From NCBI GenBank assembly GCA_017463155.1, contig JAFTPT010000020.1:107448-171447 (forward strand): 64,000 bases of DNA, written 5' to 3'. The notes under the pieces are model-generated. The model worked only from the letters and a program-made list of their open reading frames with translations, searched no databases and was not told where the DNA came from. Positions 40,638-48,963 of this stretch are shown in pieces. The translations under genes and the position numbers were made by a program. Source of the stretch: Blautia sp. (GTDB lineage Bacteria; Bacillota; Clostridia; Lachnospirales; Lachnospiraceae). Position 1 is the stretch's first letter. Every line of letters begins with the position of its first letter.

Positions 40638-40702
40638 AGTTACCTCCTGTTATTGCGATCTATATAAGTCATAAATTATGTCCATTTTGCATACGCAAAA
40701 GT

Positions 40703-40708
40703 ATTATA
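40703..40708 (-). promoter_or_regulatory. -10 box of the asp23-fakA-recG operon
   Basis: A perfect TATAAT on the minus strand 66 nt before the start codon; no convincing -35 hexamer is seen. It is divergent from the rpmB promoter. Confidence 0.4.
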
Positions 40709-40751
40709 CCCTCTTTTCCTGAAAAAGAAAACATAATTTTTACTTTTTTGC

Positions 40752-40780
40752 TTGCAAAAGCATATTTCATCTGTTAAAAT
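40752..40780 (+). promoter_or_regulatory. Promoter of rpmB
   Basis: TTGCAA, 17 nt, TAAAAT with TGT before the -10 box (extended -10). Confidence 0.7.
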
Positions 40781-40817
40781 AGTGTCTGTTGAAAAAATGC
40801 GTCAAGGAGGTGCGGTC

Positions 40818-41006
40818 ATGGCAAGATGCGCTATTTGCGATAAAGGAGCTCATTTCGGAAACAACGTGAGTCATTCTCATAGAAGATCCAACAGAATGTG
40901 GAAATCCAACGTAAAGTCGGTCAGAGTCAAGGTCTCTGAGGGCGTTAACAAGAGAATGTATGTATGTACAGCCTGCTTGCGTTCCGGCAAAGTTGAGAGA
41001 GCATGA
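40818..41006 (+). CDS. rpmB: 50S ribosomal protein L28
   Basis: This 62-residue L28 has CAICDKG and CTACLRSGKVERA, two zinc-type Cys pairs (C+ form), and the basic SHSHRRSNRMWKSNVKSVRV core. The ATG at 40818 follows AAGGAGG; upstream in-frame codons lie inside the promoter. A single-gene transcript ends at 41022-41052. Confidence 0.97.
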   Translation: MARCAICDKGAHFGNNVSHSHRRSNRMWKSNVKSVRVKVSEGVNKRMYVCTACLRSGKVERA

Positions 41007-41021
41007 TCCTTTAAAAACAGC

Positions 41022-41052
41022 GGACATCGGTTATTCCGATGTCCATTTTTTT
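41022..41052 (+). terminator. Terminator of rpmB
   Basis: GGACATCGG-TTATT-CCGATGTCC followed by A and T7. Confidence 0.95.
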
Positions 41053-41069
41053 ATGCATCTCACGGGAAT

Positions 41070-41091
41070 AGTACGGAGTACTTTCCTATGA
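41070..41091 (+). repeat. 22-nt dispersed motif, copy 2
   Basis: Matches 11282-11303 at 20 of 22 positions; contains the palindrome AGTAC-GGA-GTACT. It lies between the rpmB terminator and the hairpin of the convergent gerW transcript. Confidence 0.5.
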
Positions 41092-41096
41092 TACAA

Positions 41097-41125
41097 CAAA
41101 GAGCCGCTTTCTTTGCGGCTCTTTG
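41097..41125 (-). terminator. Terminator of the gerW transcript
   Basis: CAAAGAGCCGC and GCGGCTCTTTG form an 11-bp stem with a 7-nt loop. On the minus strand the tail is only U-poor (UUGU), the stem itself ending in CUUUG. Confidence 0.6.
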
Positions 41126-41134
41126 TGTTTCCCT

Positions 41135-41542
41135 TCAGATCTCCTCTTCGACGGATGCGTCGACCGAATCCTCCAGGTCGATCTCGTCCTCACCGGAATT
41201 ACCTCCGGGCGCGAATTTGTTCACGATATCCGGCACCATGTCAAGCACCTTGCCGAGGCTGTTCTGGTTCTTGATATTGACAAGCTTTGAAGTGCCGGTC
41301 TTTGTATTCAGCACCAGCAGCGCGCACGGGGACATCTTGCCGCCGATCCCACCGCCGCCGTTGTTCTTCTTGTCACCTTCGAAGGCGCCCGCGCCTACAC
41401 CGAAGGAAACATCCATCAGCGGAAGGATCGTCGTGTCGCCCATCCTGATCGCGTCGCCTACAACCGTCTTGGCCGATAAGAAGCCGTCCATTCCCTTGAA
41501 CAGGGAGTCAACCGTTGCCTTAAAGCTGTTGTCATTCTGCAT
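41135..41542 (-). CDS. gerW: GerW-family sporulation protein (YtfJ)
   Basis: This 135-residue protein shows the YtfJ/GerW pattern: VGDAIRMGDTTILPLMDVSFGVGAGA, a Gly-rich loop (KKNNGGGGIGGKMSPCALLVL) and an acidic C-terminus. GerW is needed for L-alanine germination in Bacillus spores. The ATG at 41542 is preferred because AGGAGG lies 9 nt upstream; an ATG two codons earlier is too close. It follows the DUF2953 gene, with which GerW is usually paired. Confidence 0.9.
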   Translation of the reverse strand: MQNDNSFKATVDSLFKGMDGFLSAKTVVGDAIRMGDTTILPLMDVSFGVGAGAFEGDKKNNGGGGIGGKMSPCALLVLNTKTGTSKLVNIKNQNSLGKVLDMVPDIVNKFAPGGNSGEDEIDLEDSVDASVEEEI

Positions 41543-42539
41543 TTGCATAGCCCTCCTTACGTTTGAAACGGCGGATCACGTTCCACACGCTTCTGTTGAT
41601 CAGAATTTTGATGGCGGCTCCCGCAAACGCGGCGCCGTAGATCCTTCCTTTGAGTTTCACTTCTCCCGCCAGCACATTTTCACAGGAAAAGTCCGGCGTC
41701 ACGGCGATCCTGTTCCGGTGGAACGGGATACTGATCCCGAGAAAAGCCAGCACCTTTCCGGTGATGGACGGGTCTTCACTTCCAAATAATACGTTCCCTT
41801 CGATCTTCGTGGGCATGATGTGGCGGATCAGGAACTTAACCTCCCGGATCAGCAGGGAAATGGCTTCCCGCGTCTTCGGGTGCAGCGCAAAATCCTTGTA
41901 CCATCCTGCCTTATGAAGGGTCTGCCGGCTCTTTTTCCGGACCTGCAGGTATTTATCCCGGAGCTTTCCCGGCAGCGCGAACAGCTTACGAAGGAGCTTT
42001 ATGACAGGGTTCTCTTTTTTGGCCCTGCTGTGCTTTGCTGCCGGCTCCGGATCTTCCGGGTCTGTTGCCTTTTCCGGGAGCGCCTGAAGCTGTTCTTCCG
42101 GCCCGGCGGCCTTCTGCTCTTCGACGACCGGCTCTATATCCTTACGTTCCTCGATGCTCAGGACTTCTGCAGGCGGCTCTTCTTCCGGCTTTCCGGATTC
42201 CGGAATCCCGGCAGATTCCCTGTCAGGTTCTTTCTTTTTCTTCACGGACGTCTTTTTACCCTTGCGGAGCAGTCTGTCCAGTGAGATCCCGAAAATCTTG
42301 ACCGACGTCGATACCTTGCCTTCCTTAAGCGCGAACGAAACCATAAGCGCCCGGAACAGCCATGTTACACAGCCTTGTGCTTCCGCCTCTTTAAACGAAG
42401 CCTCCCTGGCCTTGCTGGCACTGGCCCTGTACCTGACGGGACAGAACAGGATCAGAAGAAGGCAAAGAAGCAGGATGCCAAGCACGACCGCCAGAATGAT
42501 CAGAATGATCTTCAGGATCAACCATAATATATGCAGCAT
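41532..42539 (-). CDS. DUF2953 membrane protein
   Basis: This 335-residue protein has an N-terminal membrane span (residues ~5-32), a charged Glu/Lys/Pro-rich middle with SVKKKKEPDRESAGIPESGK, and a C-terminal DUF2953 region (KIEGNVLFGSEDPSITGKVL, PDFSCENVLAGEVKLKGRIYG). The family accompanies gerW/ytfJ in spore formers; its function is unknown. Its end overlaps the gerW start by 11 nt. Confidence 0.85.
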   Translation of the reverse strand: MLHILWLILKIILIILAVVLGILLLCLLLILFCPVRYRASASKAREASFKEAEAQGCVTWLFRALMVSFALKEGKVSTSVKIFGISLDRLLRKGKKTSVKKKKEPDRESAGIPESGKPEEEPPAEVLSIEERKDIEPVVEEQKAAGPEEQLQALPEKATDPEDPEPAAKHSRAKKENPVIKLLRKLFALPGKLRDKYLQVRKKSRQTLHKAGWYKDFALHPKTREAISLLIREVKFLIRHIMPTKIEGNVLFGSEDPSITGKVLAFLGISIPFHRNRIAVTPDFSCENVLAGEVKLKGRIYGAAFAGAAIKILINRSVWNVIRRFKRKEGYANAE

Positions 42540-42543
42540 GCCA

Positions 42544-42855
42544 TCACCTGTTCAATACATAATCCCGGATGCAGAAGCCTCCGGTCTCCTTATACACCTT
42601 CATCACCAGTTTACGGCACAGCTCAAGAGCCTCGTCCTTGTCGGATGCCATGCCGATGATCAGCGGACAGCGGTCATACGAATGCTTCGATACCAGATTC
42701 ATGGCCGGTACCAGATCCAGGATATTGTCCGGATTGGCCGGCAATGTCAGAAGATAGACACCCGGTACGAATTTGCCGTCATTCAGTTTTGTCTGGATCC
42801 TGGAAGCCTTCTTGACACCTGCTCCCACATAGTATTTCGGCAGCCACTTCAGCAT
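42544..42855 (-). CDS. Conserved small protein, function unknown
   Basis: The ATG at 42855 (GGAGGG, 6 nt) gives a 103-residue soluble protein and avoids overlap with the NUDIX gene. Visible features: GAGVKKASRIQTKLNDGKFV, LLTLPANPDNILDLVPA, DRCPLIIGMASDKDEALEL and a C-terminal TGGFCIRDYVL. No family recognised. Position directly before the DUF2953-gerW pair suggests the same transcript. Confidence 0.65.
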   Translation of the reverse strand: MLKWLPKYYVGAGVKKASRIQTKLNDGKFVPGVYLLTLPANPDNILDLVPAMNLVSKHSYDRCPLIIGMASDKDEALELCRKLVMKVYKETGGFCIRDYVLNR

Positions 42856-42896
42856 CCTGTGCCCTCCAAAGTGATCTTTCCCGGATCTCCGGATCG

Positions 42897-43346
42897 TCAA
42901 CGTTTCTGCTGATTCCACATACCGGAATTCCTGAGCTCCAGATACTCCTGGTATGCCTTCTCTACGATCTGTTTCTCGTTTGCAAAACGGAGCAGATGGT
43001 AGACCTCGTGGTATTTGTAATACCCGGAATCCACAAAATACTCCTCTCTCTGGGGTCTGCTATGATAATTATCCGCCGACATCAGGTACCAGTGCACTTC
43101 CTTGGTCACTACGTCCTCCGGCACCGTAAAATTGTACTGACTTTTGCCTATGTATTTGACGATCGTGGCCCGCACGCCGGATTCCTCCCTGACTTCACGG
43201 AGTGCGGTCTCTTCGTGTGTTTCTCCTTTTTCCACGGTGCCCTTGGGCAATACCCAGCCTTCATAACGGTTTCTGTAAGATTTGTATAATGCCAGTATCT
43301 TACCTCGATGAATTACCACACCGCCACAGCTCGTTGCTTCGATCAT
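42897..43346 (-). CDS. NUDIX hydrolase
   Basis: This 149-residue NUDIX protein starts at the ATG at 43346, with AGGAGG 7 nt upstream; longer open frames run into the PBP gene. The NUDIX box is GTVEKGETHEETALREVREESG (residues ~36-57), all key Glu residues present. It hydrolyses a nucleoside diphosphate linked to X; the substrate cannot be named. Promoter at 43388-43416. Confidence 0.92.
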   Translation of the reverse strand: MIEATSCGGVVIHRGKILALYKSYRNRYEGWVLPKGTVEKGETHEETALREVREESGVRATIVKYIGKSQYNFTVPEDVVTKEVHWYLMSADNYHSRPQREEYFVDSGYYKYHEVYHLLRFANEKQIVEKAYQEYLELRNSGMWNQQKR

Positions 43347-43387
43347 TGCAATTCCTCCTGTACTGCGTGTGTTCAAAAACTGAGTAT

Positions 43388-43416
43388 AGTATACCTCTTT
43401 TTTTATTCTCTGGCAA
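43388..43416 (-). promoter_or_regulatory. Promoter of the NUDIX gene
   Basis: TTGCCA, 17 nt, TATACT on the minus strand, placed between the PBP stop codon and the NUDIX start. Confidence 0.7.
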
Positions 43417-43422
43417 CCGATG

Positions 43423-44919
43423 TTAAAAATTATTATAATAACTCTCCAGTATCTCGGAGGCGATCGGTACGGCCGACTCACTGCCCGTGCCGCCGTTCTC
43501 CACGATAATGGCCATGGCGACCTCCTTCTCTCCCTGCCGGCCGTAGCCGATGAACCAGGAATGGCTGGACCCGTTCTCGTCAAATTCCGCGGAGCCGGTC
43601 TTGCCGTAGACCTGGTAGCTGCGTCCCGAAAGAGCCGAAGCCGTTCCGTTCTGGACTACGCCGAGCATCAGTTTTTCGAGAAGATTCGCCTCGTTCTCAC
43701 TGAAAAGGCGCTTATATTCGGTTGGAGTGGTGCTCCTCACCACTTCCCCCGACGCGCTGACGACCCGGTCAACGAGTGTCGGCTTCATGATCCTGCCGCC
43801 GTTCGCGACCGCGCAGGCCAGCAGACACATATGCGCGGGTGAGACCAGCGTGTTGCCCTGGCCGATCGCCGTCTGCATGGTCAAAGCCACCGGAGAGCGG
43901 GAATTCAGGCTGAAAATGCTGGTCTTATATGATTCAAACGGAAGCTTTTTATTAAAGAGAAGATCCTCCGCCGTGCTCCTGAGCGAGCCGGCCCCGAGGT
44001 TGAGACCGATATCCGCGAAGGAACAGTTGCAGGAATTCGCAAACGCACGGTAAAAATCCTCCTGCCCGTGCACGATGCTGTTGTAGCAGCGGATCGTGTG
44101 GCTGTCCTTGGTGATGGTTCCCTCGCAGATATAGTTGTATCCTTCGAAGGTCCCTTTCTGCCTGTAATAGTCGAGCGCCGTCACCAGCTTGAAGGTGGAT
44201 CCCGGGGGATACGCCCCGTTGGTAGCCCGGTTCAGAAGACTGCTGTCGTTCTCGTCGGCTACCAGGTACTGGTAGTTCTGGCGCATATAGTTCGGATCAA
44301 AGTCCGGCTTGCTCACCATCGCCAGGATCCGTCCCGTGGAGGGCTCCATCACGATCACGGCGCCGCGCCGGTCTCCCAGTGAATAGTAGGCACTCATCTG
44401 GAGCTGGGTGCTCAGGCTGGAGATTACGTCGTCCCCCTGGCTCTTGCCGCCGAACATCTGGTTTTTCATCTGGTCGATGAAGAATTCGTGGGATGTGAGC
44501 AGGCGGAAATTCGCCTCCGATTCGAGCCCGCTCTTTCCGTTGGAATCAAAGCCCACCACATGCGCGAAGATGTTGGAATAGGGATAGATCCGCTCCTCGG
44601 TCCCGTCCTCATAGACGTTGGTCCTTGCCAGCTCTTCCCCCTCCGTGGAGAGGATCCGGCCCCGCACGACACGGTCCGCGAAGGTATCCTGCCGCGTGTT
44701 GTAGGGGCTGCTGACGAATTCATCGCTGACGCGCACATGAAAATACACAAGATACGCGGCCAGACACAGGAAAATGAGCACAAAAAAGCCCGAAACCAGC
44801 GTATACTGCTTATTTCTGCTTCGGCGCAGCTTCGTATAGGTCTGCTCCTTCTTCTTCTTTTCCTCTTCGATTTCTTTTTGCAGCTTCTTTTCGTAGTTTT
44901 TCAATTTGGATCCCCTCAT
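43423..44919 (-). CDS. Penicillin-binding protein (transpeptidase, PbpA/FtsI-type)
   Basis: Up to 498 residues: a charged N-terminal cytoplasmic helix (KKLQKEIEEEKKKKEQ), one membrane span (residues ~42-62), a dimerisation domain and a transpeptidase with SxxK PPGSTFK, SxN in ANSCNCSF and KTG in VYGKTGSAEF. It cross-links peptidoglycan, with the SEDS glycosyltransferase encoded next to it. The frame overlaps the ftsW-type gene by 110 nt. The ATG at 44919 has AGGGAGG too close (0 nt); a TTG at 44904 with GAGGGG 7 nt away is a serious alternative. Confidence 0.9.
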   Translation of the reverse strand: MRGSKLKNYEKKLQKEIEEEKKKKEQTYTKLRRSRNKQYTLVSGFFVLIFLCLAAYLVYFHVRVSDEFVSSPYNTRQDTFADRVVRGRILSTEGEELARTNVYEDGTEERIYPYSNIFAHVVGFDSNGKSGLESEANFRLLTSHEFFIDQMKNQMFGGKSQGDDVISSLSTQLQMSAYYSLGDRRGAVIVMEPSTGRILAMVSKPDFDPNYMRQNYQYLVADENDSSLLNRATNGAYPPGSTFKLVTALDYYRQKGTFEGYNYICEGTITKDSHTIRCYNSIVHGQEDFYRAFANSCNCSFADIGLNLGAGSLRSTAEDLLFNKKLPFESYKTSIFSLNSRSPVALTMQTAIGQGNTLVSPAHMCLLACAVANGGRIMKPTLVDRVVSASGEVVRSTTPTEYKRLFSENEANLLEKLMLGVVQNGTASALSGRSYQVYGKTGSAEFDENGSSHSWFIGYGRQGEKEVAMAIIVENGGTGSESAVPIASEILESYYNNF

Positions 44920-46201
44920 CCTCCCTGCGGATATAGAGTCCCTGGATCACCGAAAGAACCAGGATCGTACTCATGCATGAGCTCCCGCCGTAGCTGACGA
45001 GCGGAAGCGTCACTCCGGTCAGAGGAATAAATTTGGTCACGCCTCCGACGGTGAGGAACACCTGGAAGGCGTATTCGCACCCGAGGCCGAGAGCCACCAG
45101 CTTGTAGAACGGGTTTTCCAGCTTCAGGGCTATGTTCACGATCATCAGGAAAAAGCTCATGCATACCAGGATCAGGCAGATCCCGAAGATGCTGCCAAGC
45201 TCCTCGCAGATGGCGCTGAAGATAAAATCCTTGGTCACAACGGGGATCTTTTCCGGAGATCCCTGCAAAAGGCCCATGCCGAACCATCCGCCGGTCCCGA
45301 TGGCAAACAGGGACTGGGCGATCTGGTAGCCTTCGTTCTCATAGACGGCCATCGGATCACGCCAGGCGACCACCCTCTGGCGCACATGCCCGAACATAAA
45401 ATAGGCGCCGACCGAGGCCGCCGCCCCGCCCAGAAGGCCGATGCCGAGAATGGACAGCCGTCTTGTAGCCACATACACCATCACCAGGTAGGTGACGAAG
45501 AAGATCAGCGCGCTTCCAAGATCCCTGGAGGCGACGAGGATCAGCACATGGGCGCCCGCCACCGCCGTAGCCTGGATGAGCTTTGCGATCGTCAGCTTTC
45601 CCGAAAGGAGGGACGCCGCAAAGAACACGAACGTGATCTTGATCACCTCGGAGGGCTGCATGCCGAACAGCGACAGCTTGGCCCCAAAGCTCGTCCTTGC
45701 CAGCACCAGGACCGCCAGCAGGACGACGATGCCCACGCCGGCGTACAGCCAGGTCAGCTTCCGGAAAAACCTTGTCTTCCGGATGATCACGGGTACGACC
45801 ATGGAAACCGCGGTAGAACCCGCCACGATCATCAGCTGCCTGGTGGCCGAAGTAAGATCGAGCCGGCACAGCATGATAAAGCCCACGCTCATCAGCATGC
45901 ACATGTTGTTCATCAGCAGATAGGACGCCTTCTTGTAGAAGATCCGGTACAGGATCTGCACCGCGGCAAAATACGCCATCATCTCCGCGTAGAAAAGAAG
46001 GATCCGTATGTCCCGTGTCTTCAGGTACAGGACCAGGAAGGCCGTGAAATCCATGAAGAAGATCAGGAGGATCTGCTTGAACAGGGATTCTCTTTTTTCG
46101 TATTCCTTCTGCTGTCTTACCAGGAAGAAACAGTAGAAGGTGTAGATGACCATCAATGTGAGGATCACATATTTGGACATCTCGACTATCACATTGATCA
46201 T
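44810..46201 (-). CDS. SEDS-family peptidoglycan polymerase (FtsW/RodA/SpoVE)
   Basis: This 463-residue polytopic protein has about ten membrane spans. Family landmarks are SRDLGSALIFFVTYLVMVYVA (catalytic Asp region), GYQIAQSLFAIGTGGWFGMG, PVVTKDFIFSAICEELG and the late PLTGVTLPLVSYGGSS. It polymerises glycan strands from lipid II together with the PBP. A long basic C-terminal tail (EKLRKEAAKRNRRGKEEEG) is encoded in the overlap with the PBP gene. Start 46201 follows the U32 gene stop. Confidence 0.93.
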   Translation of the reverse strand: MINVIVEMSKYVILTLMVIYTFYCFFLVRQQKEYEKRESLFKQILLIFFMDFTAFLVLYLKTRDIRILLFYAEMMAYFAAVQILYRIFYKKASYLLMNNMCMLMSVGFIMLCRLDLTSATRQLMIVAGSTAVSMVVPVIIRKTRFFRKLTWLYAGVGIVVLLAVLVLARTSFGAKLSLFGMQPSEVIKITFVFFAASLLSGKLTIAKLIQATAVAGAHVLILVASRDLGSALIFFVTYLVMVYVATRRLSILGIGLLGGAAASVGAYFMFGHVRQRVVAWRDPMAVYENEGYQIAQSLFAIGTGGWFGMGLLQGSPEKIPVVTKDFIFSAICEELGSIFGICLILVCMSFFLMIVNIALKLENPFYKLVALGLGCEYAFQVFLTVGGVTKFIPLTGVTLPLVSYGGSSCMSTILVLSVIQGLYIRREDEGIQIEKLRKEAAKRNRRGKEEEGADLYEAAPKQK

Positions 46202-46205
46202 AGAG

Positions 46206-48431
46206 TCACATTGCTCCCCTTCGGTAATGTCCTCGCGTCATGGACGGAAGCATAACCGCTTCCGCTCCGTGCAGGTAAGCCGCCGCGAACTGCCGGAAGA
46301 TCCGTACCGCTTCTTCGGGGCTTTCCAGGGTAAAGGAAAGCCGGCAGGACCGAAAGCCCATTGCCTTTATCTCTTCTGCTTCCGTCGGCAGTGCGTACGG
46401 CAGGCTGTTGTAGATAATCGTATAACAATCCTTCTGCCACGCTGTATTCTGCCCTTTCCAGGGCTCACACACGCAGGCAGCCGTAAACTCCTTCCCGTAG
46501 CGGTCCGCAAGGCTGGTCCGCGCGAAGGAATGGGTACAGCCATGCAGGTTTTTCTGCACACACTGGGCTGAAAGCATCAGGGGGATATAGCCGTAGACGG
46601 GCATTTCACTCCCGGAATTGTCCCTGGCCTTCAGTTCCTTCCGGTTCAGCTCGTAGGGTGCCGTGTTTCCCATCAGCCCCCTCTTCCGTAAAAAAGCCTC
46701 CGCTTCGTCATTCCAGGTGTAGAGAGAGCTGTCCGTGATGCACCTGCCGATCAGTCCCTCGCTTTCGAGCTGTCCGAGAGACTCCAGGTTGCGGACCAGA
46801 ATGCCCTCCATTCCGTCCGAGAGCCAGGTCCGTATCTTCGCGATCAGTTCTTCCGGGAGCGGTTCCCGGGTCACGTGGGGCAGCATCAGATAAGCCCCGA
46901 TCCCCCGTGAAAGAGCTTTGGAAAGAAATTCCTCCATCAGGTGCGGCGGCAGATAGATTCCGCCAAGGTCCGGCTCCTCGAGAAGACGCCCGGCCGTCCG
47001 GCCATCCTCACAGGAAACCGTCAGGCGAAGTCCGCTCTTCTTTTCCAGCGTCTCCTTCTCTTTGGGGAGGTGCTCTTCCGGGCCGGCCGGAGCCTTTGTG
47101 ACCGGATGATCCTCCGCCTCACGGTGATATGCATCCGTGATCTGCCTCTCAAGTGCTTCGAGCGCGCCTCTTCTCGCCTCATTCAGCTCGCCCATGGGGA
47201 CAAAGACCTGCCCCTCCATCTCAATGTCGAGGTTTTGCCAGGCAAAAGCTGTCCCGCCAAGCTTTTCCATCTGCCGGCGGACACGTTCTAGATCGAGCGG
47301 CTGTTTTTGCGCCGTCTGCACATCCTTTCCCCGGTAAAGGGCCGTCACGCCGTCCGCCGTATGTACCGTCATTTCAAGCGGCTTTCCGGCGGTCATCCGC
47401 AGGCGGCCGCAGACCTTACGTACCGGCTTTGTGACCGCTGTCTCCACCTCCTGCCGTTTGGCGTCATTCGTGAAAGCGAGCATGGACGGTCCGTTGTGCA
47501 TCTCATAATAGCCTGTACAGGAGCCTCCCCGGCTGAAAAGTCCCCGCACATAGGCAAGGTCCTCCGGCTCCACCCGGTATCCCTCCGGTCCCTTTTCCTC
47601 CAGAAGATCCAGGTATCTGCGGTACATGGCCGTCACTCCGGCCGTATATTCGGGCTGCTTCATGCGTCCTTCGATCTTCAGGGACACGGCGCCGGCATCG
47701 ATGATCTGCGGAAGCAGTTCCAGCGTATTCATGTCCTTCAGGCTCAGGGGACAAAAGTCCTCTTCCGGTGCTTCTTTATTCCGTCTGCGGGAGGAGGCTT
47801 TGTGCTTTTGTCCTGTGCCGCTCTCCTTGTAAGGCAGACGGCAGGGCTGCGCACAGCGCCCGCGGTTGCCGCTCCGGCCCCCGAGAACGCTGCTCATCAG
47901 ACACTGGCCGGAATAGCTGTAGCACAGGGCTCCGTGGACAAACACTTCGATCTCCAGGTCACTCATCTCATGCATCCGCCGGATCTCGTCAAGCGAAAGC
48001 TCCCTGGCCGCCACGATCCGCCTGACTCCGCAACTCTCCAGGAAACGCATGCCCCACGGGCCCGTCACCGTCATCTGGGTGCTGGCGTGAACGGGAAGAT
48101 CCGGAAACTCCCTCCGGATATAGGAAAGCGCGCCGAAGTCCTGCACCAGCACCGCGTCCAGGCCCTCCCTGTAAAAAGGAAGCAGATACGGATACAGTTC
48201 CTCCAGAAGCTCCTGGTTCTTAAAGAGCGTATTGACCGTCAGGTGCAGCCTTTTCCCGTGCAGATGCACAAGGTCGATCGCCCGGAGCAGCTCCTCCTGT
48301 GTAAAATTCTTTGCGTAAGCCCTCGCCCCGAAGGCGGAGCCACCCACGTAGACCGCGTCCGCTCCGGCACCCAGAGCCGCCTCCAGGCCCTCGAAGGATC
48401 CGGCCGGCGACAGCAGTTCAATCTTTCCCAT
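46206..48431 (-). CDS. U32-family peptidase (RlhA-like, with DUF3656 region)
   Basis: This 741-residue protein starts at the ATG at 48431 (AAAGGAG, 7 nt). The N-terminal U32 domain has ELLSPAGSFEGLEAALGAGADAVYVG, IEVFVHGALCYSYSGQCLMSS and the Cys-rich GNRGRCAQPCRLPY. C-terminal repeats follow. The related E. coli RlhA hydroxylates C2501 of 23S rRNA, so an RNA-modifying role is as likely as proteolysis. A terminator-like hairpin precedes it at 48442-48478. Confidence 0.9.
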   Translation of the reverse strand: MGKIELLSPAGSFEGLEAALGAGADAVYVGGSAFGARAYAKNFTQEELLRAIDLVHLHGKRLHLTVNTLFKNQELLEELYPYLLPFYREGLDAVLVQDFGALSYIRREFPDLPVHASTQMTVTGPWGMRFLESCGVRRIVAARELSLDEIRRMHEMSDLEIEVFVHGALCYSYSGQCLMSSVLGGRSGNRGRCAQPCRLPYKESGTGQKHKASSRRRNKEAPEEDFCPLSLKDMNTLELLPQIIDAGAVSLKIEGRMKQPEYTAGVTAMYRRYLDLLEEKGPEGYRVEPEDLAYVRGLFSRGGSCTGYYEMHNGPSMLAFTNDAKRQEVETAVTKPVRKVCGRLRMTAGKPLEMTVHTADGVTALYRGKDVQTAQKQPLDLERVRRQMEKLGGTAFAWQNLDIEMEGQVFVPMGELNEARRGALEALERQITDAYHREAEDHPVTKAPAGPEEHLPKEKETLEKKSGLRLTVSCEDGRTAGRLLEEPDLGGIYLPPHLMEEFLSKALSRGIGAYLMLPHVTREPLPEELIAKIRTWLSDGMEGILVRNLESLGQLESEGLIGRCITDSSLYTWNDEAEAFLRKRGLMGNTAPYELNRKELKARDNSGSEMPVYGYIPLMLSAQCVQKNLHGCTHSFARTSLADRYGKEFTAACVCEPWKGQNTAWQKDCYTIIYNSLPYALPTEAEEIKAMGFRSCRLSFTLESPEEAVRIFRQFAAAYLHGAEAVMLPSMTRGHYRRGAM

Positions 48432-48441
48432 ACGATTCTCC

Positions 48442-48478
48442 TTTGAAAAGAAAAAGAGAGGAGAATAACCTCCTCTCC
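48442..48478 (-). terminator. Terminator between zapA and the U32 gene
   Basis: GAGAGGAG pairs with CTCCTCTC around GTTATT; the minus strand continues UUUUUCUUUUC. It lies within the leader of the U32 gene and overlaps nothing coding. Confidence 0.75.
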
Positions 48479-48483
48479 GCATA

Positions 48484-48891
48484 TCATCTGATCAGATCGT
48501 CGATCTCCTTCTCGAGCTCGCGGATCTTGTCCTCCAGTTTGGCCTTTTCCTCCTGGAAGGACTGCTCCTGTTTGCGGGATTCATCCATTTTGAGCCGCAG
48601 GTCGATCAATTCGTGTTTGAGATCATACATCTCCTGATCCTTCTGCTGCAGGTCCTGTTCAAAGACCTCCGCCTGCTTTTTTGCCTTGAAATAATCGTCC
48701 GAGATATTCAGGCTGAGCAGCATGTGCTTTGTCTCCATCGGCTGACGGCTGTATCCCGGAAGCTCACTGAGCTCCGTTATCTTGTTGTTCATATATGCGG
48801 CGACCCGCTGCAGGTATTCCTCGGACTCATATCCGCCCAACGTAAAGATCTTGCCGCCAATGATCACCTGTGCTGTGTTCTTAACTGCCAT
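48484..48891 (-). CDS. zapA: Cell division protein ZapA
   Basis: This 135-residue protein starts at the ATG at 48891 (AGGAGG, 7 nt). The ZapA domain is visible as AQVIIGGKIFTLGGYESEEYLQRVAAYMN, followed by a long C-terminal coiled coil (residues ~75-135, charged heptads). ZapA bundles FtsZ filaments at the division site. It has its own consensus-like promoter just after ruvB. Confidence 0.88.
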   Translation of the reverse strand: MAVKNTAQVIIGGKIFTLGGYESEEYLQRVAAYMNNKITELSELPGYSRQPMETKHMLLSLNISDDYFKAKKQAEVFEQDLQQKDQEMYDLKHELIDLRLKMDESRKQEQSFQEEKAKLEDKIRELEKEIDDLIR

Positions 48892-48922
48892 GATACAGCC
48901 TCCTGTTTTGATTCTTGAAGAC

Positions 48923-48951
48923 ATTATACCTAAAAAACAATCTCTTGTAAA
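48923..48951 (-). promoter_or_regulatory. Promoter of zapA
   Basis: TTTACA, 17 nt, TATAAT on the minus strand, placed in the 70-nt gap after ruvB. Confidence 0.8.
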
Positions 48952-48963
48952 GGAAGTTTATGT

